Source: Cotesia glomerata (Eukaryota > Arthropoda > Insecta > Hymenoptera > Braconidae). From it: a DNA stretch of 64,000 nt. Position 1 is the first letter of the stretch. Each line of letters begins with the position of its first letter. The position numbers were made by a program, and so were the translations under genes. A model generated the notes under the pieces. It was not told the DNA's origin, searched no databases, and worked only from the letters and a program-made list of their open reading frames with translations. Below are positions 48,231 through 60,336 of this stretch, one piece after another. The DNA is taken from positions 24,973,152-25,037,151 of the forward strand of contig NC_058160.1 of assembly GCF_020080835.1 (NCBI RefSeq), read 5' to 3'.

Positions 48231-49603
48231 TTTATTTCCATTAATCTAAAATTTTTCAATATATCAATTGACTAAATCAATCATTAAATTATAACTAATA
48301 AATTAAATTGCAGTAAATTTTCTCCTGGAAAAAAAAAAATAAAATTTTCAAGCAATAAATCGTCATCGGTGAAAATGTAATTTTTCACATAGGTGGAAGA
48401 CTCCTTGATGTCACGCCCTTATGTGATATCTTAGAGAAGGAAGGGATATCTGAGACAGCAGGTGTAATAGGTACACGATTAATTTGAGTATAGGTCTACT
48501 CAATCTACTCTACTGCTTGGATGTTCGATGGGAGCGAGGAGATTAGCCATACGATAGTTGTGTAACGCCCGAGAGTCATCGACTCTATATATATACATAT
48601 TTTATCCATGTATATCCTACTTCTATCTTCTATATTCTCTTGGTCTTGCTTCCTCTTTCCTCGAGTCGATTCCCGCGGGTGCGGCATTAAGTCAAGTAAG
48701 TAATCTCTTAACCGTCACGCCATGGGACTCAGCCCGTTCGATAGATATATCATGATTGCTTTTTCATTCTTCGTATTTTATATATACATATATACAATAC
48801 ACACATGCTATCCTTTAGTCTTGAGTCCTGCTCTTCCTCTTTCTCTCTGTTACATGACTTTTCACCAGAGACTTTTTTTATTCTTTACACACTTTCTTGC
48901 CATTTACGATATTGAAACTAATAATCAAAGATCTCATACTGGAAATTATATATAAATTAAACGAAAAACATTCAGTAAATAACATCTCCGGCTGTGCATC
49001 AGTGAAAAATTTTATTCGATGAATTATTCCGTCGTATACAGTGTCCTTATATTAGATATGTGACATGCAGCTATACGCGTGATATTCTCTTTGTAATTTC
49101 AATGATACAGACCACCCAAAATATATGATCGAAAGTTTAGACCACCGCAAAAAATTTAAAATCGTGATAAAAATATTAATAGATGAATACTGATCGAAAA
49201 ATGATAAAATAGAGTGACACCATGCGAAAACACAGATGAAGGACATTGTTGGGAGATTGCTACGTAAATATATGAATAAAATTTGACAAGACGAGTATGA
49301 AAAAAATTTAAGGACAAGCCCAAGGTTGTGAAGAAAACAGATATGTTATGAGATGAATTTTAATACAACAACGTTATACATATAATGTAACATAAATAAT
49401 AACGCATTTAAATTTTTAAAAATTATACCATAATTATAATGACAAATTTTTATATATGATTAACGATAATTAGATTGATAAATTTTGACAAAAAACAATT
49501 ATCTTGATTTGAAAGAAAAATTTTTGAACCGAAAAAATTATTTTGAATAGTTTAATTTTGAATCAAATTTGTACGCATAGAAAATTTTTATTTAGGAGCG
49601 AAC
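48231..49603. other. GC-richer patch (48380-48720) with a donor-like site; AT-rich remainder
   Basis: On the plus strand, GCATTAAGTCAA is followed by GTAAGTAATC at 48696, a consensus donor at the edge of a GC-richer patch. No coding frame upstream is convincing. 49500-49600 holds a decayed family A relative (TTATCTTGATTTGAAAG). Nothing else is seen. Confidence 0.35.
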
Positions 49604-49829
49604 TACACAGAAAAAAAATGTTCTTGAATCAAGTATATATTTTTGAAGAGCTCAATATTCTTGGTTTGAGTAGAAAAATTCTTGATTTAAGAACATTTTT
49701 CTTGATTTAAGGAAATTGTACTTAATTCAAGAATTTTTCGTCTTGATTCAAGACAATTACCTTCTTCAAAATTATATTCTTGGCTCAAGAATTTTTCTCT
49801 TGAATCAAGTTAATTTTTTTGTCTGTGTA
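49604..49829 (-). mobile_element. Family A MITE, copy 6 (near intact)
   Basis: TACACAGAAAAAAAATGTTC to AGTTAATTTTTTTGTCTGTG then TA. All family A blocks are present, reverse to copy 1. 226 bp. Confidence 0.9.
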
Positions 49830-51789
49830 GTGGATTAATTGATAACCTAGTTTGTATAATTATAAATATATTTATTTTTTATTTATAGTTGATCACGATC
49901 AATTGTGTCAAAATTACGTAACTAGAAAATGCGAAAGCACTGAATATTTTTGATTAATAATTTTTAAAATTTTCAATTATATTTATTTATTATTTATTAT
50001 ATTAAAATATTTTCCATCCGAAATTCAGTTTTATTGGAGATAAAATTGACGTCATTTCACAAAAAATGAATAAATCATTAAAATAATTTTCCAGAAATAT
50101 AAGCCATTTAAATTTCAATTTTTAATAATGATAATTTAACGAGCATAAAACATTATCAACAGAAGTTTATAAAATAATAAAGTTATTTAAAAGCGGCCAA
50201 TTTGTTCCCTTTATAAACATACGCTATTAAAGGAAAATAAAAAATTAACAGGTTTGGATATTTTTAACGCTTAACTCTTATCGCTCTCAGTCGTGTTATT
50301 AATATAATCGTAGACTCGTATCGAAACGACACTTTGGGACTCGACAGTTTTCGTGCTCGATGGCAATGCGAATAAAACAAATACACATATAATAATATAT
50401 ATATATATATCTATCGCTGCAAGCCGCGTGTTATAGATCATCATATCTGACAGTTAGATCAGTGGAGTATCGTTTTGAGTGACGGACAAAGGTCGCCTGT
50501 GGCGTCAGACCTGCGCGTCACGGATGCCAAAACGACAAAATTATCCTTGGCTACCATATACCATTTACCATGTACCTTTGGGACCGTGGAACTAGGAAAT
50601 AATCATACAGGCATACTTTTGAGATAAACAACTAGTGAAAAGTTATTTTTAAAAAGTGTACTCTTAATCTTCTCTAGTCTCTAATAAATATTTTCTATTT
50701 TCTATTCTAATACTCATCTTCTTAAATAAAAAATCCTGTCTATGTTTTTCTCTCTTGACATTTTAAATTGAAGGAATATAAGAGCCAAAAGGCAAGTGGT
50801 ATACTTTTATCTTATCTGATCGAAAATAACTTGTAAACTGAAAGAGCTACTTAGACTTTTCTGACTAGAGGTCGCTATGATGTACTACTATTAGCAACGT
50901 GCTCTCAACTCAGCTTTTTGCCTCATTACTGTAATTAGACCCGAAACTTTGGTATATACTCGTCGTAAATCTCGGTTCAGCATCTCGACTTCTGTCAATG
51001 ACCATGAATGCCAGTTTGCTACGTGAGATTTTTCAATATAATAATTATAATCATTTTATTAAATCCACCATTTTTACTTATATAAATGTAGATTTGTGTA
51101 TATAATCTAAGTACTTTGTATTTTGCATAATTGAATAAATATAGATTGACCAGTTAACATTACAAGGAATAAATACGATGGTTTAATGATATATAATATA
51201 ATAATCTATAGTTTCACAAACATAGACTTGTATGATTACAACGTGAACGAGCAGAAGATTAAGATGAAGATGAACTACTAATTATCGAAGCTATTAACTA
51301 AACGATTATAAATAGATCCACACAGTTTATATGTTCTATTTCCGTAACGTGCACGATATTAACGCATGCAAGTTCCCTCGAGAAAAATATTAGTCCTCAT
51401 CATTTATTATCTGACATATGTATGCATAACGAGCGTCGATGCATGCCGATATTATCCTCTCACGATACGACTCGAGACGTCACTCTCATATACATAATAT
51501 CATCGGCAGATGCAAATAATAGTGACGACGATTAGCGCTCAATGACCCAGATGACCTCTTACGCGGTGGTCCAATTTGCGGTTGCTTTGTTCAATTATCC
51601 ATCATTAGTCAGTACTCGATGCTGGCATAAGACTCCTACGCTATTTCCTTTTTTAATATTCTCTATCATATGCATAATATTCATACATCCATACAATTAC
51701 AGTTTAACCCCGATTATGAACAGCTATCTCGATCATATCCTTTCTCTCTCATCTGACTTAAGATTTAGAAGAAATATTCACCGGCAATA
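49830..51789. other. AT-rich DNA with patches at 50290-50580 and 51340-51790
   Basis: An (AT)n run is at about 50394-50410. The patch at 50460-50540 is GC-richer. The plus strand of 51542-51796 is open for 84 codons from an ATG, with a hydrophobic middle (PFLIFSIICIIFIHPY), and stops exactly where a family B element begins. No family is recognised. Confidence 0.35.
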
Positions 51790-52223
51790 CCCGTGAAAAA
51801 ATTTTCTATGTCCTTTGATAAGCCCATATATGTTTTGATATGAAAATTGGCCATATTAGGTCTCATATAAACACATCATACCATATCAGGTCATATATGG
51901 CTTAAGATATCTCAATATAGTCATACATGCTCAAATATAATTTTTCTAAAAATGATAGTATTGAAAATCTCCAACAGATAGCGCATGATCGCTGAATTTT
52001 CTCCTTACAAGAAATTTAAATTCTAAAATATAAATATTTTTTTCGATTTATGAAAGGAGTTTATCTGACATTGGTTTTTAGTTTAATAAACTACTCAATC
52101 AATTTTTATATAGTCCGATATATTAATCAATTCCAATTCTTCATTTCTAAAATAAATAAAAACTTGTAGATTATTTTTTTATTTTCAAATACCTAATATG
52201 GCCATATTAAAATTTTTTTCAGG
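51790..52223 (+). mobile_element. Family B MITE, copy 5
   Basis: Begins CCCGTGAAAAAATTTTCTAT and ends CCATATTAAAATTTTTTTCA. Contains AATTGGCCATATTAGG, CAACAGATAGCGCATGATCG and TTATCTGACATTGGTTTTTA. 434 bp, no coding capacity. Confidence 0.85.
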
Positions 52224-53708
52224 AAAAATTTACAATTTAATCTACAAACGTAAGTTCAAGCTCCATTGTTTCTTCCTTGTTCAAGTCTTACTGAGTCCTT
52301 CAACCAATTTTGATTATGATCATTACATTACATGATGAAAAAATAAAAATCAAGTTTGCAGAATCTTATTATGATCTTTTTTAATAGAATTAGTTTTTCA
52401 ACTGGTAAAATGAGAATAATATTAAGTTTTAACTGAAGTTCAATAAGCTTGAAGGCAAAGTAATCAAAGTGAAAGTAGATCAAATTTTTGATCGAGGAAG
52501 ATACTTCATAAATACCAGATCGGATCTTCAACTTTTATCTACCAAGTCAGCAGATTGAACTATATTACTGTAATCACCAATAACTTTAAGATTCCTTTTA
52601 GTAATTTTTTCTATATAATATTTCTCGATAAGTCCTTTAGAAGAAAAGCTGCGAAATTTTACATTTTCTTATTTGAAAGTCTCTTTGGCTTGAAATCTAA
52701 AAAAAAAATCAAAAGTAACCTGAAAAAAAGTTAATTTAATAAAGTAAAAAGTTTTTTAATGAAAAAAATCATAACATTTTTAAATTCAATATTTTGGAGC
52801 CTTAACCAAAGTAATTTTTAAGCGTTGAAGGCTTGAATAAAGTCGATCTTGAAATTTTATTCAAATTAGCTAGTCTAGATAATACACCCTACTCAATATA
52901 GTCGAAAGTGTACCCCGTTAGCCTATAGTGCCTATATAAATAGACATAATGGTAATTTGACAAAATAATTACTTGCGAATTTGTAGACACATAATGTGTC
53001 TACTGGAGACCTTGACAACTCAATCTGACTGGAAGGTCTCATTAGTCTGAATATTTACGACTGACCGAGGCATTAATTCAGTGTGTCCAGGTCAGGTGCA
53101 AAGCCGGAATCACGCATGGACACCATCCTACGTGCGAGAGGACACTGTATACATGGATGATGAGATTCCTTGAATTTTCGGTAATTTTAACGGCGCAGGC
53201 GCTAGGTCGCTCCAAAAAAATCCAGCATCCAACATCCTGAATGAGCCACCTATATATGTTAAGATGTACACAACAGAGAGAATTCTCCTGAGCCTGATGC
53301 TGAAATGTGAGGTCGAGGGATGAGACCGGGCTATACGGAAAGGAGGAGAACGATCGTGAAGACTCACCGTGGACTAACAAGGTGGGCCCGCCTCGCGTAA
53401 TGACGGGTCTCACACGGGGCCCCACACTTATTGCCTTTTATTTATTTTTAATCTTCATCCAAGCCAAAAGCATCACGCAGACGGACGGCGTACGGAGGCA
53501 ACATCCGGGCCTCAGGCGCCTCCTACCCTCATCGGTTATCATCCACCTCAACTCATCATTCGATTACTTTTTTTATTTCACTGCTTTGCCTCTACTCGCG
53601 ATTCATTAATTCCGCTCTGACTTCTGATTAGACAACTGATATGTGATAAATGATAAGTGTTAATGAACATTCTATCAAAATTAATAATTAATTATCGCTG
53701 TTGCAATT
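52224..53708. other. AT-rich DNA and a 0.6-kb GC-richer island (53000-53620)
   Basis: In the island, the minus strand has GTCCACG followed by GTGAGTCTTC (GT at 53367-53366), a good donor, preceded by the GC-rich CGAGGCGGGCCCACC. Frames are open on both strands (minus 53078-53425, 115 codons; plus 53307-53609, 100 codons). Neither is recognised. An exon or promoter is plausible. Confidence 0.35.
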
Positions 53709-54264
53709 GTCTTATATGAAAATCGTCCATTTATAGTCTTGATATGCCCGCACAGAAAGAAAAATTCTTGACTGGTAGGTAAATTTTATTAGCTTAAAAT
53801 AATATTTAAAAAAACTAAAAATTTCTTGAACAGTCAACTTTTCTTGAGCAAAAAATTTTTTTTTTGCTTTAAAATAACTTTAATCTTCTTAAAAATTTTC
53901 CTGATGGAAAAAATTATTTTTTTCTATGCATATTAGACCTAATATGGTCATACTTCTTTCGATAGTTTTTCGACCGCAAATAGTGTTGAGAATCTCCGAC
54001 GGAGGGCGCATGATCTTTAAATCTTCTCCTCACAAGAAAGTTGAATCTAAGGTATTAAGTTATAAAATAAAAATAATTCTTTTACTTTCCTAAGGAACTT
54101 ATCTAACTTTGATTTTTAGTTTAATAAAACTATTACATTAAATTCTGTTAAATACGACATGTTAATTGACGTACACACTTATAGAAAGGATAAAAAATTT
54201 TTTAATTATTTTTTGATTTTTATATATAGCTTAGTATGATCATATATGACCATTTTTTCACGGG
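53709..54264 (+). mobile_element. Family B MITE, copy 6, interrupted by an A-like MITE
   Basis: Family B blocks (TATATGAAAATCGTCCATTT, CTCCGACGGAGGGCGCATGA, TGACATTGG-type block, ACATGTTAATTGACGTACAC) end in CATTTTTTCACGGG. An A-like element occupies 53749-53930. Confidence 0.75.
53749..53930 (+). mobile_element. A-like MITE nested in family B
   Basis: Starts GCACAGAAAGAAAAATTCTT and ends AAAATTATTTTTTTCTATGC. The interior has AATTTTATTAGCTTAAAATA and TTTCTTGAACAGTCAAC blocks. The terminal repeats are imperfect. Confidence 0.6.
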
Positions 54265-54726
54265 CATGCATTACTTTTTGCATTGCCTCAAATATAGTTA
54301 TGTAGGATGGAAATGCAATATAATCGATCACGTCACTTCCGCTTACCTTACATATGCTTAATGATATACATATCATGCATCCGAGATATCATATGTATAT
54401 AATTAACTTGATTAGTTTCTTTAATTCACATTGACGTTGTGCGCGTGCAATTAATATTAGGTATGCTAATTATAGAGGTATTTATTTACCCATTGCGATT
54501 ATTATCATTATTACTCAAGCTCCCATTTATAAATATAAACACACTTTTTCGTATCAATTACGACATGTAAAAGCGTTGGATATTCATTCTCTTTATTGCT
54601 ACCTGACACATCCGCTATCGTGTTTTTATGGAGATATCCATAGAAATTAGATTTTTTACATTTAAATATAAATGAAATTCTCGTTTGTGAATTTTAAATT
54701 ACCTCTTTTTATCCGTAAGTTGATTA
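54265..54726. other. AT-rich noncoding DNA
   Basis: I see no gene or bounded repeat. Confidence 0.5.
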
Positions 54727-55187
54727 TACACTGAGGAAAGAAATATGCAATTTTAATAAAAATTACTTCAATCAAGTAATTTAGTTTTTTAAATACTACA
54801 GAGCATCAATTTATTAGATTATGTATAGAAAAATGAATTTTTTTCAAGGGATTTTTTTTATTAAGCCCATAATCTGTTGAAATAAATAATTTTAATAAAT
54901 AAATAGTAGTTTTTTGTGTGCAAACCTTCTTAATTTAAATGATACAAGGTATTTATTGTTAATTAATTTTCACAATAAACAATAAATATTCACTTGATAA
55001 AAAAATTCATTAAATACTACATTATTTAGTTTGTTGTAACAATTAAATGTCTTAGCTAAATTTGCAAAAACTATCAAAAAATTCTGGAGGATAAAATTGG
55101 ATTATAATTCCGATACTTTTTCTCTCAAAATGATTTTCTTGGGTCAATAATTTTTTTCTTGGATCAAGTTAATTTTTTTCCAGTGTA
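54727..55187. mobile_element. A/C-like MITE, divergent
   Basis: The ends are TACACTGAGGAAAGAAATAT and GTTAATTTTTTTCCAGTGTA. The right portion has TTTTCTTGGATCAAGTTAAT, as in family A. The middle is unrelated AT-rich sequence with paired AATAAATATTCAC / TTTATTGTTAATTA words. About 461 bp. Confidence 0.55.
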
Positions 55188-56681
55188 CAAATGCATGAGA
55201 TTGAAAAATAATCGAAGTGAACTTATGGTATACTTGACTACTCGATCTGCTGCTTTGCATACAAAAATTTTAAACTACTTCTCGCCACCTTTGTTCTGTC
55301 ACGAAACTATTTATTACAAATGAAAGTACTATTACATCCAGTACGCTTTCAACAAGAGAATTTTTCCTTCATCACAAATTTTTAAAACAAAAAATTCTTT
55401 TTTCTTGTTTCGAGTAAAATTTCTCTTCAAATATACTTTAATCAAATCGTTTCTCGATTAAAGCAAAAAATCCAATAAATTAAAAATGCATTCATTTTAT
55501 TAAAGAAATAAATGCTTGATTGAAGTTATAAATATTTAAAATAATAAACTTAGTAATTCTTTTTAGTAAAAAATACTTAATTGATTCAAGCAAGCTTGTT
55601 ATACAAAAACATGATTGAGATATAAATGCATAGGTCTTATTACCCAAATAATTCCCAAAAAATCTGGAGTTGTTTCTCCCAAGTTTATACGATGGCTTGT
55701 TATGTTTTATGTTATGGATTATATGTATAACCTTAATAAAGTAATTATGGAATTCCCGGTTTAATGCCTTGAAAAAAAGTAATATAATAATAAATAACTT
55801 AATAAAAAAAAACTAGGTAAAAAGAAAAAAATAAAGAATTTACAGAACAATTCAATCATGTGCTTTGTTATCATTATCAGAGAGGTTGAAGAGAATCGTC
55901 GGATGTAAACGGAAGTGGCTTGAGATTATAAAACTCGTCATCACCATTTAACGAGCTAACTGCTAATGCCAGGGTCTCGTCAACGATGTCCTGATGAGTG
56001 ATGAGTGATCACTGGCCTCAAGAAGGACCAAACGACAAGATTGAGAATAAGAAAAAGAAGGATGATAAATAAAAGCTGGTGCAAGAGTTTAGCTGAGAGA
56101 AAGAAGGAAGAAAGAGAGTAGAGGCATAAGGCAAGGGATATTATCGTGTGTTTTCTTAACGACACCCCGGGCCACCACGGCCGGAGACCGGAGCAGAGAG
56201 CGTCGATTCCTCGGTTGGACGTAACGTATAATCAACACATTTTTATATCCCGCAGCCAAAAAGTTCTTTCTCAATGGCAATGGCGAAACCGAGTGGAGTG
56301 CGCCGTTCGCCTTATTCCTCCCAGGTTAGCGATATTACTCCTTCTCTTTCTCCTTATTTACGTTCACGTTGATCATCTTCGTTTTCTAGCTCGCATGCCT
56401 CATCGTGTCTTGACTTGTCTTAAAGGCACACTACACACTATACACATTGAGCTGCTCGTTTTGGCGGCGACGAAATTACCCGACCACCTTGGGCGCCTGC
56501 ACACCCGTCTCACGGGCCAGCCTTCTTTCGCAATTTGCCAATCGACTCGACCCCGGATCATTCATTTGCATTTTACGATTTTTCAAGTGAAATTAACACA
56601 GTCGGTCTCACTAAATTTTTACACTCATTCTCGACTGTATTTTACTCTTTTACGGCTTTTATTATATTTTTCCATTTATTT
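55188..56681. other. AT-rich DNA, then a GC-richer island (55900-56580)
   Basis: The island is one of the longest in the window and carries the 196-codon frame at 56146-56736. It includes GGGCCACCACGGCCGG and a CACCACC/GGTGG-rich segment. AT-rich before it. Confidence 0.4.
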
Positions 56682-56736
56682 TTCGATAAAAACAATCTAT
56701 AAAATAATCGTATATTTACTTTTGAGTAAATTATAG
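56146..56736 (+). CDS. Longest open frame in the window, unrecognised
   Basis: 196 codons from ATG, unusually long for this composition. It has a hydrophobic segment near residues 62-76 (LAILLLLFLLIYVHV) that could span a membrane, and a histidine/arginine-rich middle. The last 18 codons run into the arm of the inverted repeat at 56682, so the C terminus is repeat-derived. Codon choice shows no obvious bias and no family is recognised. It may be a degenerate gene, an exon with read-through, or chance in a stop-poor island. Confidence 0.18.
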   Translation: MCFLNDTPGHHGRRPEQRASIPRLDVTYNQHIFISRSQKVLSQWQWRNRVECAVRLIPPRLAILLLLFLLIYVHVDHLRFLARMPHRVLTCLKGTLHTIHIELLVLAATKLPDHLGRLHTRLTGQPSFAICQSTRPRIIHLHFTIFQVKLTQSVSLNFYTHSRLYFTLLRLLLYFSIYFSIKTIYKIIVYLLLSKL

Positions 56737-57194
56737 CTTGCAAAACTAAAAAACACGCTCCAATAGCTAACCAAATTAAAAAATAACTTTTAATACATTT
56801 ATAATAAGAATAGAGTGTTTAATAAAAAAATTATTTTTATTGTAAAAAAAAAGTGAGGTGCATTTCAAGATACTTTGATGATAACTCTATCCAAGAAAAA
56901 TTTTTTTGATATAGCCTAATTTGGTTGTATATGATCATACACACAATAAAAAAAACAAATTTGTCCCGAAGGGTAAAATCTCTGAAATATTTTAGAATGT
57001 GAAAAAATAAATTTGTACATCGTCTTGCATCATTTGGAATGAAAAAAAAAAAAATATTTTTTTTTTTTTAATTAAATTCGACAAAATATAAGTTTTCTTG
57101 ATTTCAAAATATTCAATTACTTATATCTTAAAAATTGAGCATTTTATCGATATAGATGCAAAAATTAATTATGTAATTTCTTACAATAGTTATT

Positions 57195-57347
57195 TTCGAT
57201 ACGTATGCACAAAGGCAGGGATTTTGACGGCTTGAAGTGACGTCACGAGTTTGAAGCTATGGCGCATTCTTATCAAGACCGAGTTATTTATCCGGACGAG
57301 CGTAGCGAGTTTGTCAGAATCCCTACCTTTGAGCATAAAGTATCGAA
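57195..57347. mobile_element. GC-richer fold-back with GCGTAGC and CRE palindrome
   Basis: Outer arms TTCGATACGTATGCACAAAG (57195-57214) plus GCAGGGATTTTGAC pair with GTCAGAATCCCTACCTTTGA and TATCGAA (57313-57347). The loop holds TGACGTCA (CRE-type palindrome) and GACGAGCGTAGCGAG with a GNA-triloop word. It sits inside the left arm of the large inverted repeat. Confidence 0.7.
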
Positions 57348-57353
57348 CATAAT

Positions 57354-57766
57354 TTTTTTGTCATATCAATTGTGAAAGTTGGATTTGAAAGAACCGTGAA
57401 AAATGTCTTATCATTGTTTATTTTATTTAAAGTAATTGCCATAGTAGTTAAATTAGGTGGAGTTGATGTTTTTGTTAATAGTTCACTCATTTTTATTAAT
57501 ACCTTTATAATTTAAACACAAAGCCTGTCACACGAGATTAAATAGCGACGGATTAAATCTACGTATATGTTGAAGTCGTTTACAAGATTCGACTATAGCG
57601 TATTTTAGCAGCCGTGCAGAAATGTAGAGACAGATAGAGAGAGAGGTTACTTTTCGATACTAGTACGAGGTAAATTAACTAAACTATAGAGTGTCAGAAA
57701 TCGTATTTTTTGCGCCCTCTGTGTGTTGCTTAAAAATCCAACTTTCACGGTTGATATGTCAAAAAT
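57354..57766. mobile_element. Nested TIR element in the left arm
   Basis: The inverted ends are TGTCATATCAATTGTGAAAG (57358 on) and CTTTCACGGTTGATATGTCA (ending about 57764), each continuing into TTGGATTT / AAATCCAA. About 0.41 kb between, AT-rich and non-coding. It appears next to the fold-back at 57195, and together they explain the left-arm insertion. Confidence 0.6.
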
Positions 57767-58045
57767 GTTTTATTTACATTTTTTTTGTTAAAACGGGCCA
57801 TTCTCTCAAAATCTTCAAAAATATATTTCAAATTAAAATCAAGGGCCTTAATTTTAATGAAATTTTTTTTCAATGTTTGAAACAATATTTCAGGGTTAAA
57901 CATTGAAATGTCAGAAAATTTTTTCACGTGTGTTCAAGTGTTAAAAATTTATAAATTAATTGCATTACTTAAAATTAAAATGTAAATTTTTCTTATGTCA
58001 TTGAAATGGAAAATTTTGATTCGTGCATTAATTTTGGCATTTCCG

Positions 58046-58110
58046 AACACAATTTCATGATCATTTAAAAAAAATTTATCAATTTTTTCGATACACCCTA
58101 ACATATAGAT
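58046..58110 (+). repeat. Direct repeat S, copy 1
   Basis: TCATTTAAAAAAAATTT and TTTTGATACACCCTAA-type words (here TTTCGATACACCCTAACATA) recur in the same orientation at 60020-60083. The family is unknown. Confidence 0.55.
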
Positions 58111-59164
58111 ACAAAAGTACAAGAGAGAATATTTATTGAATTACCTTTTTTTATTTTTTTTTTTTTTACCAAATCGTAACATATTATTAATCAACAATAA
58201 CAATAAAAATCTGGTTCTCTTAACATAAATGTATGTCATGTCACAATAAGAGATATGTGATTGATTTTTTTGAGCATCGATTTGTTATTATTCGTGATCA
58301 TGATCATGAGTGGAGTACACATCGAGCATCGAGAGAGTGCGTGCAATGTCTTATGGCGTATATATGTTTATACAATGTCTCGCGTATATAAATCGAGTTG
58401 AGTTGAAGTAGCGGTTTCTCCATATATACCTGACTCGGACTCTGACTACTCGATGTGTTTTCTCTCTGCTCTGTTCGACTCTCGGTTGGTAGGTAGTGGG
58501 TATAGGGTATAGGGTGGTAGTAAGTTTAACAAGCGGATAGCGTGCCAGACAACGATACACGGGTATATCGGTTGTAAATCGTTTAGAGGATGCAATCTGT
58601 GGCAATGGATGCTCATACGGAAGCACCCAAAGCAAACGAATGAGACGAGTTCCTGCTGTTGCTCCTGCAGCCTCACCAAATTGGATTGCCTCACGCCCTC
58701 CTTTTCGCCATCCCCAGGATCCAAACAATTGCGGTCATTCGAAGAAGTCTTCCAACCAGCTATTAAAGATCAGACATCAGACAGAGCTTGTTAGCTTTAT
58801 CGGATCGTATCATCTACACATTTTTTACCTATAACCTATCCTATAACAAAAAATTTTATTATTATAGTTAAACCCACATAGCTTCATTCATTATTTGTAT
58901 GTACTAGAAATTCAATTTGCGCGCATACGCACGCGCTCTTATCTTGAACCAATAAGGAATCAGGGTCCATGTTTTCGATACTAAGCTAACTTCATTCTAC
59001 CATCAATTTTAGTATATAGGATTATGTGTATATACATCTTATTTTATTTTGTGTAGTGATGGTTTAATTATGAAACTACTATAAATTTCGCGGATATGTG
59101 AGTTTAATTTAGAATAAATTATAAATAACGTTGAAGGTTATTGTTCTTTTTTTTTTTCATAATA
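58111..59164. other. Unique centre of the large inverted repeat, with a GC-richer island (58290-58800)
   Basis: The island is open in several overlapping frames: minus 58446-58769 (no ATG near the start; protein-like GVRQSNLVRLQEQQQELVSF), minus 58351-58728, and plus 58609-58794 (MLIRKHPKQTNETSSCCCSC...). None is recognised. A minus-strand acceptor shape, TGATCTTTAATAG, is near 58770. If a gene fragment is cargo of this element, it is here, but the evidence is weak. Confidence 0.25.
58900..59028 (+). repeat. Dispersed repeat I, copy 2
   Basis: Matches 5607-5745: GTACTAGAAATTCAATTTGC, GCGCATACGCACGCGCTC, AATAAGGAATCAGGG, TTTTCGATACTAAGCTAACT. Same orientation as copy 1. Confidence 0.65.
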
Positions 59165-59520
59165 AATCTGCAATCAATTTATAGATTTGTAACACTTGAA
59201 AACAAGTGAAAAAATTTTCTGACATGTCAATATTTAACCCTGAAATATTGTTCTAAACATTGAAAAATTCCATTAAAATTAGAGCCCTTGATTTTTTAAT
59301 TTTAAGTATATTTTTGAAGATATTGAGAGAGTGGCTCTATTTTAATAAGAAAAATGTAAATACAAAATTAAGAAATTTAATTTCTTACAAAATTAATTTT
59401 TGCATCAATATCGACAAACTGCTCAATTTTGAAAATATAAGCAGTTGAGTATTTTAAAATCAAGAAAACTTATATTTTGTCGAATTTAATTTTTCAAGTA
59501 ACAAAATGTTTTTTTTTTTG

Positions 59521-59704
59521 TACACAGAAAAAACAAACTTCTTGCACTAAGAAAATTTTAAGCAGAACAAAAAGTCATTTTGGAGCAAGAAGAGATTTTC
59601 TTGGCTCAAGAAAACTTCATTCAAGAAATTTTCAATCTTTCTTAATATTTTCTTAAGCCAAGAAAATTTACCCTCCAGTCAAGAATTTTTTTTTTTCAGT
59701 GTAC
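59521..59704 (+). mobile_element. Family A-prime MITE in the right arm
   Basis: TACACAGAAAAAACAAACTT to GAATTTTTTTTTTTCAGTGT then A. 184 bp and nearly the same as 20328-20510. It interrupts the right arm of the large inverted repeat, so it inserted after the repeat formed. Confidence 0.85.
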
Positions 59705-60019
59705 ATGTGATCATTGTGATCATATACAACCAAATTAGGCTATATCAAAAAATTATTTCTTGGATAGAGTTATCATCAAAGTATCTTGAAATGCACCTCA
59801 CACTTGTAAAAAAAAAAAAAAAAATAATTTTTTTATTAATCACTATATTCTTATTATAAATGTATTAAAAGTTAATTTTTAATTTGGTTAGCTATTGGAG
59901 CGTGTTTTTTAGTTTTGTAAGCTATAATTTACTCAAAATTAAATATACGATTATTTTATAGATTGTTTTTATCGAAAAAAAAGGGAATTTCCGATTTGCG
60001 TCTTTATTTTTACAGTCTT

Positions 60020-60083
60020 TGACAAAATATCGTAGTCATTTAAAAAAAATTTTAATTTTTTTGATACACTCTAATATATACAC
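60020..60083 (+). repeat. Direct repeat S, copy 2
   Basis: TCATTTAAAAAAAATTTTAA and TTTTGATACACTCTAATATA match 58046-58110. It runs straight into a family A MITE. Confidence 0.55.
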
Positions 60084-60305
60084 AGAAAAAAAAATTAACT
60101 TGATTCAAGAGAAAAATTCTGGAACCAAGAATATAATTTTGAAGAGGGTAATTGTCTAAAATCAAGACGAAAAATTCTTGAATTAAGTAAAATTTCCTTA
60201 AATCAAGAAAAATTTTCTTAAATCAAGAATTTTTCTACTCAAACCAAGAATATTGAGCTCTTCAAAAATATATAGTTGACTCAAGAACATTTTTTTTTCT
60301 GTGTA
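60079..60305 (+). mobile_element. Family A MITE, copy 7 (near intact)
   Basis: TACACAGAAAAAAAAATTAA to ACATTTTTTTTTCTGTGTA. It has the same orientation and block order as copy 1 (GAAGAGGGTAATTGTCTAAA, ACTCAAACCAAGAATATTGA). Confidence 0.9.
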
Positions 60306-60336
60306 TACATATATAAACTGTAGTTATAACTTTAGG

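Larger units (their letters stand above)
56682..59976. mobile_element. Large inverted-repeat structure with later insertions
   Basis: Three blocks at the left (56682-56945, 57055-57190, 57745-57985) recur in reverse complement and reverse order at the right (59706-59976, 59380-59505, 59165-59378). Landmarks: TTCGATAAAAACAATCTATA / TATAGATTGTTTTTATCGAA; TCGACAAAATATAAGTTTTC / GAAAACTTATATTTTGTCGA; TCAGAAAATTTTTTCAC / GTGAAAAAATTTTCTGA. The left arm holds a 0.55-kb insertion and the right arm a family A-prime MITE. The roughly 1.2-kb centre is unique and includes a GC-richer island. No transposase is seen. Confidence 0.8.

Noticed and set aside
58446..58769. Minus-strand glutamine-rich frame as a gene
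   Set aside because: Parts look protein-like, but it lacks an ATG near its start, and two other frames on either strand are equally open. Kept only as a note on the island.
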